DNA of 40,293 nucleotides from CALZJC01 sp041574955 (GTDB lineage: Bacteria > Acidobacteriota > Thermoanaerobaculia > Multivoradales > JAHEKO01): the NCBI GenBank assembly GCA_041574955.1, contig JBFGNS010000018.1:1-40293 (forward strand), written 5' to 3'. Both the position numbers and the translations under genes were made by a program. The notes under the pieces are model-generated. The model did not search any database. It had not been told where the DNA came from and saw only the letters and a program-made list of their open reading frames with translations. Below, piece after piece: positions 19,185-28,544 of this stretch (positions are counted from its first letter, which is position 1; every line of letters begins with the position of its first letter).

Positions 19185-19958
19185 CTCTTCCTGCCGGTCG
19201 CCCGGAGGCGCCGGTGCACCGTCCTGGGACGCGTCGCGGCCCAGCAGCCGGCGGCCCAGCGGCCGCAGCACGAGCAGCACCAGGGTCAGCCCGATCATCA
19301 CCACAATGTTGCGCAGCGCCGCCGACCGCTCCTCCGTGGCCACGCTCACCAGGGTGTGGGCGAGATAGGTCCACATCAGGATCGACGGCACCAGCCCGAG
19401 CAAGGTGGCGGCCATGAACGGTCCGAAGCGGAAGCCTGCGAGAGCCGCTCCGTAGTTGACCAGGGCGAACGGGATCGGCAGGAACCGGATGCCGACCAGG
19501 GTCGAGAAGCCGTGGCGCTCGAGCTGCCGTTCGATCCACTGCATCCGGCGCTCGCCGGCCAGCCGCTCCACCAGCTCCTTCCCCAGCGCGGTGGCCAGCA
19601 CGTAGCTGATGACGGCGCCGAGCAGCGAGCCGACGAGGTTGTAGAGCCAGCCCCAGACCGGACCGAACACCGCGCCACCGGCGAAGATCAGCGGGCTGAT
19701 CGGCACCCCACTCGGCGCCACCAGGACGAAGCCCGCGACCAGCGCCAGCGGTGCCCACCACGCCAGCCGCAGCCGGCCGAGCAGCTGGATCAGGGCATCA
19801 CGCTCGAGATAGTCGGCCGCCGGCGTGAGCAGCAGGAGCGCCGCGCCGGTGGCGACCAGCGCGGCGAACAGACCGAAGCGCAGCAGCGGACCGCGCAGCG
19901 ACGTCCGGCTGCCGGGCTCGGGCGCGGCCGGCGGCGGCTCGGCCGGAGGCACGCTCAT
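19182..19958 (-). CDS. TVP38/TMEM64 (DedA-superfamily) membrane protein
   Basis: A 258-residue inner-membrane protein of the TVP38/TMEM64 (SNARE-associated, VTT domain) family. After a Pro-rich N-terminus and one membrane segment it carries the domain hallmarks: PSGVPISPLIFAGGAVFGPVWG, LVGSLLGAVISYVLATALGK and RFLPIPFALVNYGAALAGFRFGPFMAATLLGLVPSI. Related proteins scramble phospholipids or help maintain membrane lipid homeostasis. Its ATG overlaps the stop of the YggX-like gene in ATGA, and a longer upstream start at 20189 would overlap that gene almost wholly, so 19958 is preferred. It is third in a tightly coupled unit. Confidence 0.87.
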   Translation of the reverse strand: MSVPPAEPPPAAPEPGSRTSLRGPLLRFGLFAALVATGAALLLLTPAADYLERDALIQLLGRLRLAWWAPLALVAGFVLVAPSGVPISPLIFAGGAVFGPVWGWLYNLVGSLLGAVISYVLATALGKELVERLAGERRMQWIERQLERHGFSTLVGIRFLPIPFALVNYGAALAGFRFGPFMAATLLGLVPSILMWTYLAHTLVSVATEERSAALRNIVVMIGLTLVLLVLRPLGRRLLGRDASQDGAPAPPGDRQEE

Positions 19959-20206
19959 TGCGGTCCGGAAGGCGGGTCCCAGCCGAGGAACTCGCGCATG
20001 TGCTGGATCAGGACCTGCTGGGAATCGGGGTCCATGAAGTTGAGCCGCAGCTCGTTGATCACCAGCACCTCGACCTTCTGCCACTCCGCCCAGCAGTCGG
20101 CGCAGGCGCGGCGCACCAGCTCCTCGCCCACCTCGCCGGGGTAGGGCGGGGCCGCCAGGGCCGGCGCCTCGCGGCCGCACCGGTCGCACTCGACGGTGGC
20201 CGCCAT
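19955..20206 (-). CDS. YggX-like Fe(II)-trafficking protein with two CxxC pairs
   Basis: An 83-residue protein whose core YPGEVGEELVRRACADCWAEWQKVEVLVINELRLNFMDPDSQQVLIQHMREFLGWD follows the YggX pattern (YPGExGxxI...AWxxWQ...MxINExRLxxxDP..R..L..xMxxFF). YggX proteins protect iron-sulfur clusters against oxidative damage. Unlike the usual YggX with one conserved Cys near the N-terminus, this one has CDRC at the start and CADC in the first helix, a likely zinc or iron ribbon. Its ATG shares one base with the stop of the upstream gene (TGATG), and its stop overlaps the next start (ATGA). Confidence 0.75.
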   Translation of the reverse strand: MAATVECDRCGREAPALAAPPYPGEVGEELVRRACADCWAEWQKVEVLVINELRLNFMDPDSQQVLIQHMREFLGWDPPSGPQ

Positions 20207-20466
20207 CACACCTCGCCGGGCAGCACGATGCGGCTGTCGGCGCGCTCTCCGATCTCGCCGGGGATGCGCACCAGCAGGTAGACGTCGCCGGTGCGGCTGC
20301 CGCGCAACGACTGCACGACGGCGTCCGGCACCGCCAGCTTGAGGTAGGCGGGCCGCTTGGAGCTCTGCCGGGCGCTGTCCATCACCAGCTCCGCGACCGG
20401 CGCGGCCTCGACCTTCTCGGGGTACTTCTCGAGCGCGAACTTGAGCGTCGTGAGGTGGTCGGCCAT
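20206..20466 (-). CDS. Small conserved-looking protein, function unknown
   Basis: An 86-residue acidic soluble protein starting MADHLTTLKFALEKYPEKV and ending RIVLPGEV, with a predicted helical first half and a beta-rich second half. I do not recognise it. It is the first gene of a three-gene unit with the YggX-like and TVP38-like genes, linked by a TGATG junction. A TAGAAT box lies exactly six bases before its ATG, so the whole unit probably starts from a leaderless mRNA. Confidence 0.7.
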   Translation of the reverse strand: MADHLTTLKFALEKYPEKVEAAPVAELVMDSARQSSKRPAYLKLAVPDAVVQSLRGSRTGDVYLLVRIPGEIGERADSRIVLPGEV

Positions 20467-20472
20467 GCCGCG

Positions 20473-20478
20473 ATTCTA
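20473..20478 (-). promoter_or_regulatory. -10 box TAGAAT of the three-gene unit, leaderless geometry
   Basis: TAGAAT, then six bases (cgcggc), then ATG at 20466. It lies in the 37-base gap after the uxs gene. Confidence 0.65.
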
Positions 20479-20503
20479 CCGGTCGACGGATCGTCGGCGT
20501 CGG

Positions 20504-21441
<938 letters not shown>

Positions 21442-21445
<4 letters not shown>

Positions 21446-22779
21446 GAAGCGGCCCCGACGCCGTCAGCGGGCACCGCCTCTGGCCGGCCGACCGAGACGT
21501 AGCGAAAGCCCGCCGCCGCCATGCGGTGCGGGTCGTAGATGTTGCGCAGGTCCACGATCAGCGGCTGGCGCAGCAGGCTGCGCAGCCGTCCGGTGCCGAG
21601 CGCGCGGAACTGGTTCCATTCGGTGCAGATCAGCAGGCAGTCGGCGCCGTCGGCGGCAGCGTACGGGTCGGGGCAGAAGGTCACCTGCGGATAGCTCGGG
21701 CGGCAGGCGTCCATCGCCGCCGGATCGTAGGCCCGCACCGCCGCGCCGCCTGCCAGCAGGCCGTCGAGGATGTACAGCGCCGGCGACTCGCGGATGTCGT
21801 CGGTCTCGGGCTTGAACGAGAGTCCGAGCATCGCCACGGTCTTGCCCTCGAGCCCACCCAGGGCGTCGGACACCTTGGTGACCATCCGCTCGCGCGTCTC
21901 GCGGTTGACCTCCAGCACGGCGTCCATGATCTGGAAACGCAGGCCGCGGCTCTGGGCGATCTGGCTGACCGCCTGGGCGTCCTTGGGGAAGCAGGAGCCG
22001 CCGAAGCCCGGCCCCGGATGCAGGAACTTGGAGCCGATGCGGTTGTCGAGCCCCATGCCGCGGGCGACGGTCTCGACGTCGGCGCCGAGCGCCTCGCACA
22101 ACCGGGCGGTCTCGTTGATGAACGAGATCTTGGTCGCCAGGAAGCCGTTGGAGGCGTACTTGATCAGCTCGGCGCTCTCCACCGAGGTGATGACGAACGG
22201 TACGTCGGCCACCCGCAGCGGAGAGTAGATGTCGAGCATGATGTCGATGGCGCGGCGGTCGTTGCTGCCGATCACCACCCGGTCGGGGCGCATGAAGTCC
22301 TCGATCGCCGAGCCCTCGCGCAGGAACTCGGGGTTGCTGACCACCGCGAACGGATGGTCGGTCCGGGCGCGCGCGGCCACCGTCTCCTCGATCATCTTGC
22401 CGGTACCGATCGGCACCGTGCTCTTGGTGACGATCACCTTGAAACCGTTGAGATGCGCGCCGATCGACTCCGCCACCTGGCGGATGAAGGTCAGGTCGGC
22501 GGATCCGTCCTCGCGCGGCGGAGTGCCGACCGCGATGAAGATCGCCTCGGCCTCCTCGATCGCCGGACCCAGGCGGGTAGTGAAGCGCAGCCGGCCGGCC
22601 TCGGCATTGGTGCGAGCCAGGGTGGCCAGACCGGGTTCGTAGATCGGGATCTCGCCGCGGCGCAACGCCGCGATCTTGTCGCGCAGCTTGTCGACGCAGG
22701 TGACCTGCATGCCGAAGTCGGCGAGGCAGGCGCCGGTCACCAGTCCGACGTAGCCGGTTCCAACGACGCAGATTCGCAT
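21442..22779 (-). CDS. ugd: UDP-glucose 6-dehydrogenase
   Basis: Oxidises UDP-glucose to UDP-glucuronate with two NAD+. The 445-residue protein starts with the NAD-binding GTGYVGLVTG (7-16), has STVPIGTG, the central helix region ELIKYASNGFLATKISFINE, and the catalytic cysteine in GPGFGGSCFPKD, followed by the UDP-binding C-terminal domain (GLSFKPETDDIRESP). It lies between a UDP-glucuronate 4-epimerase-like gene and uxs, both of which use its product. The ATG at 22779 has no strong ribosome binding site; the 45-base gap to the preceding gene suggests co-transcription. Confidence 0.96.
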
Positions 22780-22824
22780 TTCGATCGGATGGGGAAACCG
22801 GCGGCGGAGCCGTTCGGTGCAGTG

Positions 22825-23793
22825 CTACGCCGCGGGTGCTTCGGCCTCGCGCCGGTACCACTCGACGAACCGTCGCAGACCTTCACGGATCGGCACCTTC
22901 GGGGAGTAGTCGAGCAGGCGGTGCGCCTTGGCAACGTCGGCGTAGGTGATCGGAACGTCGCCGGGCTGATCGGGAAGATACTCGATCCGTGGATCGACGG
23001 CAAGCTCCTCCGCCAGCCAGCGCACCAGGTCGCGCAGCGCGGTGGTCTCGGCGCCGCCCAGGTTGACGATCTCGAAGTCGGCGGCCAGCTCCATCGCGGC
23101 CTCGACTCCGTCGATGATGTCGCTGATGAAGGTGTAGTCGCGGCGGCTGCCGCCGTCGCCGAACAGGGTCACCTTCTCGCCGCGCGCCAGCTGGGCGGTG
23201 AACTTGTGGATCGCCATCTCCGGGCGCTGGGCGGGCCCGTAGACCGTGAAGAACCTCAGACAGGTGGTCTTCAGGTCGTACAGGTGGTGGTAGTTGAAGC
23301 ACAGCAGCTCGCCGGTCCGCTTGGTGGTGGCGTACGGGCTTATCGGCTGGTTGATCTCGTCGCTCTCCGAGAACGGCACCTTGCGGTTGATGCCGTAGAC
23401 CGACGACGACGAGCCGAAGATGAAGGTCTGCGGACCGTGGCGCCGCGCCGCCTCGAGCAGCCGCAGCGTGCCGATGCAGTTCACCTCCTCGTACAGGACC
23501 GGCTCGGCGAGACTCGGCCGCACGCCGGCGCGCGCCGCCAGGTGCACCACCTGGTCGAAGCCGCCGCGGCGAAACAGCTCATCCACCAGCGCCTCGTCGC
23601 GGATGTCGCCTTCCACCAGCCGGTAGTCGGCCCGCCCGACGAACGGCTCCACGTTGGCGCGCTTGCGGGCCGGGTCGTAGAAGTCGTTGAAATCGTCGAG
23701 CACGGTCAGCCGCATCCCCCGCTTGAGCAGGCGGCGGCTGAGGTGGGAGCCGATGAATCCGGCGCCTCCGGTGATGAGGACGTGGGGTGCCAA
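22825..23793 (-). CDS. NAD-dependent epimerase, UDP-glucuronate 4-epimerase-like
   Basis: Extended SDR sugar-nucleotide epimerase of 322 residues: TGGAGFIGSHL near the N-terminus, VVHLAARAGVRPSL as in UDP-glucuronate and UDP-galacturonate epimerases, FGSSSSVYG, the catalytic YATTKRTGE and FFTVYGPAQRPEMAIHKF. It probably interconverts UDP-glucuronate and UDP-galacturonate, acting on the product of the neighbouring Ugd. A TTG start is inferred at 23793, 21 bases after the MCE gene stop; no ATG fits the start of the Rossmann fold. UDP-glucose 4-epimerase activity cannot be excluded. Confidence 0.87.
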   Translation of the reverse strand: MAPHVLITGGAGFIGSHLSRRLLKRGMRLTVLDDFNDFYDPARKRANVEPFVGRADYRLVEGDIRDEALVDELFRRGGFDQVVHLAARAGVRPSLAEPVLYEEVNCIGTLRLLEAARRHGPQTFIFGSSSSVYGINRKVPFSESDEINQPISPYATTKRTGELLCFNYHHLYDLKTTCLRFFTVYGPAQRPEMAIHKFTAQLARGEKVTLFGDGGSRRDYTFISDIIDGVEAAMELAADFEIVNLGGAETTALRDLVRWLAEELAVDPRIEYLPDQPGDVPITYADVAKAHRLLDYSPKVPIREGLRRFVEWYRREAEAPAA

Positions 23794-23814
23794 CGGGTGC
23801 GGGGTCTGTCGGGG

Positions 23815-24966
23815 TCAGCCCGGGTCGGAGGACGGCCCGACCTGCTGTCGGATCTCCTGCTGCTGCTCCTGGTAGCGCTTGTTGATGCCGGACTTCTGAC
23901 GGTTGCGGATGAGCCAGCGCAGCAGCTTCGACTCGTTGATGCCGACGATAACATCGTTGATCGCTTCGTAGATCGCCGGGTCGTCGATCAGCTTGCCGAG
24001 AGAGCCGTCGCCGCGCTCCAGCTTGCCCGACAGCTCGTTGAGGTTCTCGAGCAGCTGCTCGAGGTTGGTGCCCACGCTGTCGGCCAGCTCGCTGTCGGTG
24101 AGCAGCCGGTTGAGCAGGCCGTCGCCCTCGCTGAGCTGCTCGACCAGCTGCGACAGGTTCTGCGACGTGTGGCTCAAGCTGGCGACCGTCTCGCGGATCT
24201 CGGTGGCGGTGGTCTCGTCGTTGAGCAGCGCGGGCAGCGCGCCCGGACCGCTGTCGATCTTGGCCATCACCGACTCGAAGCGGTCGAGCGCCTGTTCGAT
24301 GCGGTCGGCGAGCTGCGAGTCGTTGATCAGGCTGGCGAGGGTGCCCTCGCCGCTGTCGATCTTGTCGGAGATGCCGCGCAGCGACTCGAGGGTCTCGATC
24401 AGCGCCTGCTTGGCGCGCCGCCCGGCCTCGTTGTCGGTGATCAGCTCGCCGAGAATGCCTTCGCCGGCCTCCATGCGAGCCAAGATCTGGCGCAGCGAGT
24501 ACGAGATCGCGACCACGTTCTCGACCACGTCGCCGCCGGAGGCGATCAGCTTGTCGACGTCGGTCGCCGGCGCCGCCGGGATCTCGCCGCCGCTGGGGAT
24601 CACCGAGCGGTCGGGCGAGCCGGAGCTGATCTCGATGTACTTGTCGCCCAGCAGGCCGAGGGTCTTGATGCGAGCGACCGAGTCCTGGCGGATGCGCTGC
24701 TCGTACGCCCGGTCGACGGTGACCCACACGGTCAGCAGCTCCTGGGTGACCTCTTCCGGCAGCACCACCCGGGTGACGTCGCCGACGTTGACTCCGTTGA
24801 GCTGTACCGGGCTGCCGGTGGCCAGGCCGCTGACCGTCTCGAAGCGCACGAAGTAGCTGTTCTTGCGGGCGAACAGGTTGCTGCGCTCGCCGATCAGGAA
24901 GATCCCCGCGGCCAGCACCGCGAGCGCCACCAGCACCAGCAGCCCGACCTTGACTTCACGCGACAT
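23815..24966 (-). CDS. mlaD: MCE-family lipid-transport protein, MlaD type
   Basis: Periplasmic lipid-binding component of an Mla-type phospholipid transporter. The 383-residue protein has one N-terminal membrane anchor (about 5-26), one MCE domain (about 38-118, with SGLATGSPVQLNGVNVGDV and LGLLGDKYIEI) and a long C-terminal region, about twice the length of E. coli MlaD. This tail contains four or five repeats with a GxGxLxxLLxD core (GEGILGELITD, GEGTLASLIND, GPGALPALLND, GDGLLNRLLTD, GDGSLGKLIDD) linked by helices, which suggests an extended helical tube or stalk. It overlaps mlaF by 11 bases. Confidence 0.92.
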   Translation of the reverse strand: MSREVKVGLLVLVALAVLAAGIFLIGERSNLFARKNSYFVRFETVSGLATGSPVQLNGVNVGDVTRVVLPEEVTQELLTVWVTVDRAYEQRIRQDSVARIKTLGLLGDKYIEISSGSPDRSVIPSGGEIPAAPATDVDKLIASGGDVVENVVAISYSLRQILARMEAGEGILGELITDNEAGRRAKQALIETLESLRGISDKIDSGEGTLASLINDSQLADRIEQALDRFESVMAKIDSGPGALPALLNDETTATEIRETVASLSHTSQNLSQLVEQLSEGDGLLNRLLTDSELADSVGTNLEQLLENLNELSGKLERGDGSLGKLIDDPAIYEAINDVIVGINESKLLRWLIRNRQKSGINKRYQEQQQEIRQQVGPSSDPG

Positions 24967-25714
24967 CGGCTTCCTCCTCGTCCCGCCCGGACAGAAAGGC
25001 CTGCAACAGGTGGTCTTCCGAGCGCTCGGCCTCCTGCCAGCCGCCCAGGAAACGGAACCGGCCGCCGTCGAGAAACGCCAACCGGTCGCCCACCGCGCGC
25101 GCCAGCGGGATGTCGTGGGTGACCACCACGAAGGTGGCCGACAGCTCGCGCTGGGTGCGCCGGATGAGCCGCCCGATCGAGGCCGAGGTCATCGGGTCGA
25201 GGCCGGTGGTCGGCTCGTCGAACAGCACCACCTCGGGGTCGAGCGCCAGCGAGCGGGCCAGCGCGACCCGTTTCTTCATGCCCCCGGAGAGCGCCGACGG
25301 CACCCGGTTCTCGATGCCCTCGAGACCGACCAGCGCCAGCTTGGCCGCCACCTGCTCGGCGATCTCGGACTCGCTCATCCCGGTGTGCTCGCGCAGCGGG
25401 AAGGCGATGTTACCGAGCACGGTCATCGAGTCGAACAGGGCGCCGCCCTGAAACAGCATGGCGATGCGCCGGCGGATCGGAAACAGTCGGCGCTCGTCGA
25501 GCGCGGTGATCTCGATGCCGTCGAACACCACCCGGCCGGCGTCCGGCCTGTCGAGCCCGTTGAGCTGGCGCAGCGTCACCGACTTGCCCGAGCCTGAGCG
25601 CCCGAGGATCACCAGCGTCTCGCCGCGCTCGATGTCGAAGTCCAGCCCGTCGAGCACCTTGCGCTCGCCGAACTGCCGGGTCAGCCCGCGAACGACGAAA
25701 ACCGGTTCAGCCAC
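24956..25714 (-). CDS. mlaF: ABC transporter ATPase of the Mla system
   Basis: Cytoplasmic ATPase that drives MlaE. The 252-residue protein has Walker A GRSGSGKS, a Q-loop (MLFQGGALFDSMTV, typical of MlaF), signature LSGGMKKR, Walker B VVLFDEPTTGLDP and the switch histidine in VVVTHD. The GTG at 25714 was chosen because the domain begins directly after it and because it lies ten bases beyond the mlaE stop; an ATG at 25852 would lie inside mlaE. Start of the family-like sequence is AEPVFVVRGL. Confidence 0.94.
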   Translation of the reverse strand: MAEPVFVVRGLTRQFGERKVLDGLDFDIERGETLVILGRSGSGKSVTLRQLNGLDRPDAGRVVFDGIEITALDERRLFPIRRRIAMLFQGGALFDSMTVLGNIAFPLREHTGMSESEIAEQVAAKLALVGLEGIENRVPSALSGGMKKRVALARSLALDPEVVLFDEPTTGLDPMTSASIGRLIRRTQRELSATFVVVTHDIPLARAVGDRLAFLDGGRFRFLGGWQEAERSEDHLLQAFLSGRDEEEADVA

Positions 25715-25724
25715 CGCCCTCGCC

Positions 25725-26516
25725 TCAGAACAGCAGGTAGAACAGCTTGGTGAGGAAGAAGTCGGACACCAGCACCATGATCGAGGCCATGACGACCGTG
25801 TCGGTGGTCGCCCGGCCCACGCCGTCGGCGCCGCCGTGAGCAGTGAGGCCATTGTAGCAACCGATCACGGTGACGAAGTAGGCGAAGAAGAACGACTTGC
25901 CGATGCCGCTGAAGACGTCCTCGAGGGTGAGGGCGCCGAGCACGTCGTTGATGTAGAACCCTGGCGTCAGCTTGAGCTGGGCGGTGGCGATCACCATGCC
26001 GCCGAGGATGCCGAGCAGGTCGCCCAGCACGGTGAGCGCCGGTAGCATCACCAGCGTCGCCGCCAGCTTCGGCGCCACCAGCTTCTTGACCGGATCGGCG
26101 GCCATCGAGCGCAGCGCGTCGATCTGCTCGGTGACCTTCATGGTGCCGAGCTCGGCGGTCATGCCGGCGCCGATGCGGCCGCCGACGATGAGTGCGGTCA
26201 GCACCGGCCCCAGCTCGCGGACCAGCGACTTCGAGACCACGGTGCCGATGTAGTACTTGACGCCCAGGGCCGGCAGGCTGTAGGCGGTCTGCAGCGCCAG
26301 GACCATACCCGTGAAGACGGTCGTGATGCCCGCCACCCACAGCGAGCGCACGCCGATCTGCTCCGCCTCGGCGACCCACTGCCGGAGCTCGAACGGCCTC
26401 GTCACCATCGCCCTGAGCCCGTGCCAGCCGAGCAGCGCCAGCCCGCCGGCGGTGGTGGCGGCGGCCGCCAACGGTGCCGGCAGGTTCACCTGCCCACCAC
26501 CCTGTCGCCGCGGCAC
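25725..26516 (-). CDS. mlaE: ABC transporter permease of the Mla system
   Basis: Inner-membrane permease for phospholipid transport between inner and outer membranes. The 263-residue chain shows the MlaE signature: FTGMVLALQTAYSLPALGVKYYIGTVVSKSLVRELGPVLTALIVGGRIGAGMTAELGTMKVTEQIDALRSMAADPVKKLVAPKLAA, followed by membrane helices and the C-terminal GCYNGLTAHGGADGVGRATTDTVV. It is the first gene of the mlaE-mlaF-mlaD group, and the sugar-nucleotide genes follow on the same strand with small gaps. The GTG at 26516 is the first possible start, and the exact N-terminus is uncertain. A TAGAAT box at 26610-26615 may be its promoter. Confidence 0.93.
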   Translation of the reverse strand: MPRRQGGGQVNLPAPLAAAATTAGGLALLGWHGLRAMVTRPFELRQWVAEAEQIGVRSLWVAGITTVFTGMVLALQTAYSLPALGVKYYIGTVVSKSLVRELGPVLTALIVGGRIGAGMTAELGTMKVTEQIDALRSMAADPVKKLVAPKLAATLVMLPALTVLGDLLGILGGMVIATAQLKLTPGFYINDVLGALTLEDVFSGIGKSFFFAYFVTVIGCYNGLTAHGGADGVGRATTDTVVMASIMVLVSDFFLTKLFYLLF

Positions 26517-26543
26517 GGTGCCGGGCTCCGGCGCCGGGCGTCG

Positions 26544-26549
26544 TACAAT
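26544..26549 (+). promoter_or_regulatory. -10 box TACAAT upstream of plsC
   Basis: TACAAT on the plus strand lies 82 bases before the plsC GTG in the gap between divergent genes, and would give a leader of about 75 nt. No clear -35. Confidence 0.35.
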
Positions 26550-26609
26550 GCGGCCTGCCGCGGAGCACCGAGGCGGCGCGCGAGGAAGGTGCGAATGGGC
26601 ACGGCCGAG

Positions 26610-26615
26610 ATTCTA
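26610..26615 (-). promoter_or_regulatory. -10 box TAGAAT upstream of mlaE
   Basis: TAGAAT on the minus strand, 93 bases before the mlaE start. It faces the operon and overlaps the region of the divergent plsC promoter. Confidence 0.4.
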
Positions 26616-26631
26616 GCCAATAGCGCGAGCC

Positions 26632-27393
26632 GTGAGCCCGGTGTCCGCTGAAACGGCGCCGGGCGGCCTCGGCGGCCGCCTGCTGTCGGCCACCGCCACC
26701 GTCACCGCCAACCTGTACCTGCTGGTCGGCACCATCGTGATGGCCAGCCTGGCGCTGCTGTCGATCTGGCTGGGCGGGCGCTGGTTCCATGCCATGGCGC
26801 GGATCTGGAGCCGCGGCGTGCTGTGGTCGAGCGGCGTACGGCTGGAGACCCGCTTCGCCGAGCCGCTGCCCGCCGGCGGCTACTTCGTGTTCATGGCCAA
26901 CCACCAGAGCCTGCTCGACATCCCGGTGCTGCTCTGCGCGCTGCCCGGGCAGACGCGGTTTCTGGCCAAGCGCAGCCTGTTCCGGATCCCGGTGTTTGGC
27001 TGGGCGCTCAAGGCCGGCGGCTTCATCAGCATCGACCGCAGCGATCGCAGCCGCGCCGGCGAGAGCTTCGGCGACGCTATCCGCGAGCTGCGCGGCGGCG
27101 CCTCGGCGGTGGTGTTCCCCGAGGGGACCCGCTCCGAGGACGGCCGGCTGCTGCCGTTCCAGCGCGGCGGCTTCCTGCTGGCGCTCAAGGTCGGCCTGCC
27201 GATCGTGCCGGTGGGGATTCGCGGCAGCCGTGAGGTGCGAGCCAAGGCGGGTTACCGGGTGCGGCCCGGCGCGATCGAGGTGCGCTGCGGCCGCCCGCTG
27301 ACGGTCGCCGACTACGGCGTGCGCGACAAGTCCCGGCTGATGGACTCGGTGCGCCGCCAGGTGGCGGAGCTGGCGGCAGTCGAGCTCCGCTAG
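26632..27393 (+). CDS. plsC: 1-acyl-sn-glycerol-3-phosphate acyltransferase (PlsC family)
   Basis: Transfers an acyl chain to lysophosphatidate in phospholipid synthesis at the inner membrane. The 253-residue protein has an N-terminal hydrophobic segment (about 26-46), the HX4D motif NHQSLLD (His91 to Asp96), the substrate-binding FPEGTR (162-167) and the later PIVPVGIRG, all as expected. The GTG start has no strong ribosome binding site. It is divergent from the mla operon, so phospholipid synthesis and transport genes share one intergenic region. Confidence 0.9.
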   Translation: MSPVSAETAPGGLGGRLLSATATVTANLYLLVGTIVMASLALLSIWLGGRWFHAMARIWSRGVLWSSGVRLETRFAEPLPAGGYFVFMANHQSLLDIPVLLCALPGQTRFLAKRSLFRIPVFGWALKAGGFISIDRSDRSRAGESFGDAIRELRGGASAVVFPEGTRSEDGRLLPFQRGGFLLALKVGLPIVPVGIRGSREVRAKAGYRVRPGAIEVRCGRPLTVADYGVRDKSRLMDSVRRQVAELAAVELR

Positions 27394-27454
27394 CGGCGAT
27401 CGCTCGCCAGCCGGTCCCCCGGCCCCGGCGCCGAGGAGCGGCGGCCGTGTGGGG

Positions 27455-27460
27455 TAGACT
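27455..27460 (+). promoter_or_regulatory. -10 box TAGACT of apbC, leaderless geometry
   Basis: TAGACT, then six bases (cggacc), then ATG at 27467. No Shine-Dalgarno fits. Confidence 0.65.
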
Positions 27461-27466
27461 CGGACC

Positions 27467-28540
27467 ATGTCCGAGAAGCTCGAGAAGCGGGTCTGGGAAG
27501 AGCTGCAGCAGGTGCGGTTTCCGGGGATGAGCCGCGACATCGTGTCGTTCGGTTTCGTCGACCGGGTGGCGGCCGGCGACGACGGCATCGTGGTGGAGCT
27601 GGCGATCGCTACCCACAACCGCGACGCGGCGGCCGCGGTGCGCGACGAGGCCGACAAGCGCTTGCGCGCGCTCGAGGCCGGTCCGGTACGGGTCGAGCTG
27701 CGGCTGATGGCGCCGCCGGCGCCGGCCCAGCAGGCGGTCAGCCAGGACCCCGGCCTGATCCCCGAGGTGCAGCACGTGGTGGCGGTGGCCAGCGGCAAGG
27801 GCGGCGTCGGCAAGTCGACGGTGGCCGCCAACCTGGCGGCGCGGCTGGCCCAGCTCGGTCACCGTGTCGGCCTGCTGGACGCCGACATCTACGGCCCTTC
27901 GATGCCGATGATGTTCGGCATCACCGACAAACCGGTGGTCGAGGGCCAGCGCATCGTGCCGTTCGAGCGCCACGGCGTCAAGATCATGTCGCTCGGCTTC
28001 ATCCTCGACGTCGACACGCCGGTGATCTGGCGCGGCCCGATGGTGGTCAAGGCGATCGAGCAGCTGCTGGGCGACGTCGCCTGGGGCGCTCTCGACTACC
28101 TGATCGTCGACCTGCCGCCGGGCACCGGAGACGCGCAGCTGACCATCAGCCAGAAGGTGCCGATGTCGGGCGCGGTGATCGTGTCGACGCCGCAGGACAT
28201 CGCTCTGATCGACGCCCGCAAGGGTCTGGCGATGTTCCGCAAGGTGGAGGTGCCGGTGATCGGCATCATCGAGAACATGTCCGGGTTCGCCTGCCCGCAC
28301 TGCGGCGAGGTCACCGACGTCTTCAAGAAAGGCGGCGGCCGGCGCACCGCCGAGGCGCTCGGCTGCCCGTTCCTCGGCAGCGTGCCGCTCGATCCGGCGG
28401 TGGTCGAGGGCGGCGACTCGGGCACGCCGATCGTGGTGTCGAACCCCGACGGCCCGCATGGCGAGGCGTTCACCCGCCTGGCCGAGGCGGTGGCCACCGA
28501 GCTCGGCAAGCGCGAGGCGCGCAAGCTGTCGATCTTCTGA
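27467..28540 (+). CDS. apbC: Mrp/ApbC-family iron-sulfur cluster carrier ATPase
   Basis: P-loop ATPase that carries or inserts [4Fe-4S] clusters into apoproteins. The 357-residue protein has an N-terminal MIP18/DUF59 domain (about 4-82), the deviant Walker A GKGGVGKST (110-118), DADIYGPSMPMMFG, and DLPPGTGDAQLT. The paired cysteines CPHC in the segment FACPHCGEVTDVF are those that hold a bridging cluster in the homodimer. The ATG is preceded by a TAGACT box at exactly six bases. lpxH starts four bases after its stop. Confidence 0.94.
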   Translation: MSEKLEKRVWEELQQVRFPGMSRDIVSFGFVDRVAAGDDGIVVELAIATHNRDAAAAVRDEADKRLRALEAGPVRVELRLMAPPAPAQQAVSQDPGLIPEVQHVVAVASGKGGVGKSTVAANLAARLAQLGHRVGLLDADIYGPSMPMMFGITDKPVVEGQRIVPFERHGVKIMSLGFILDVDTPVIWRGPMVVKAIEQLLGDVAWGALDYLIVDLPPGTGDAQLTISQKVPMSGAVIVSTPQDIALIDARKGLAMFRKVEVPVIGIIENMSGFACPHCGEVTDVFKKGGGRRTAEALGCPFLGSVPLDPAVVEGGDSGTPIVVSNPDGPHGEAFTRLAEAVATELGKREARKLSIF

Positions 28541-28544
28541 AGCG

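Noticed and set aside
21526..25122. A 1198-codon plus-strand ORF
   Set aside because: It is antisense to ugd, the epimerase and mlaD, each of which has catalytic or domain motifs. No recognisable domain.
25681..27831. A 716-codon minus-strand ORF
   Set aside because: It runs antisense through plsC and the start of apbC and out of frame through mlaE; all three have diagnostic motifs in their own frames.
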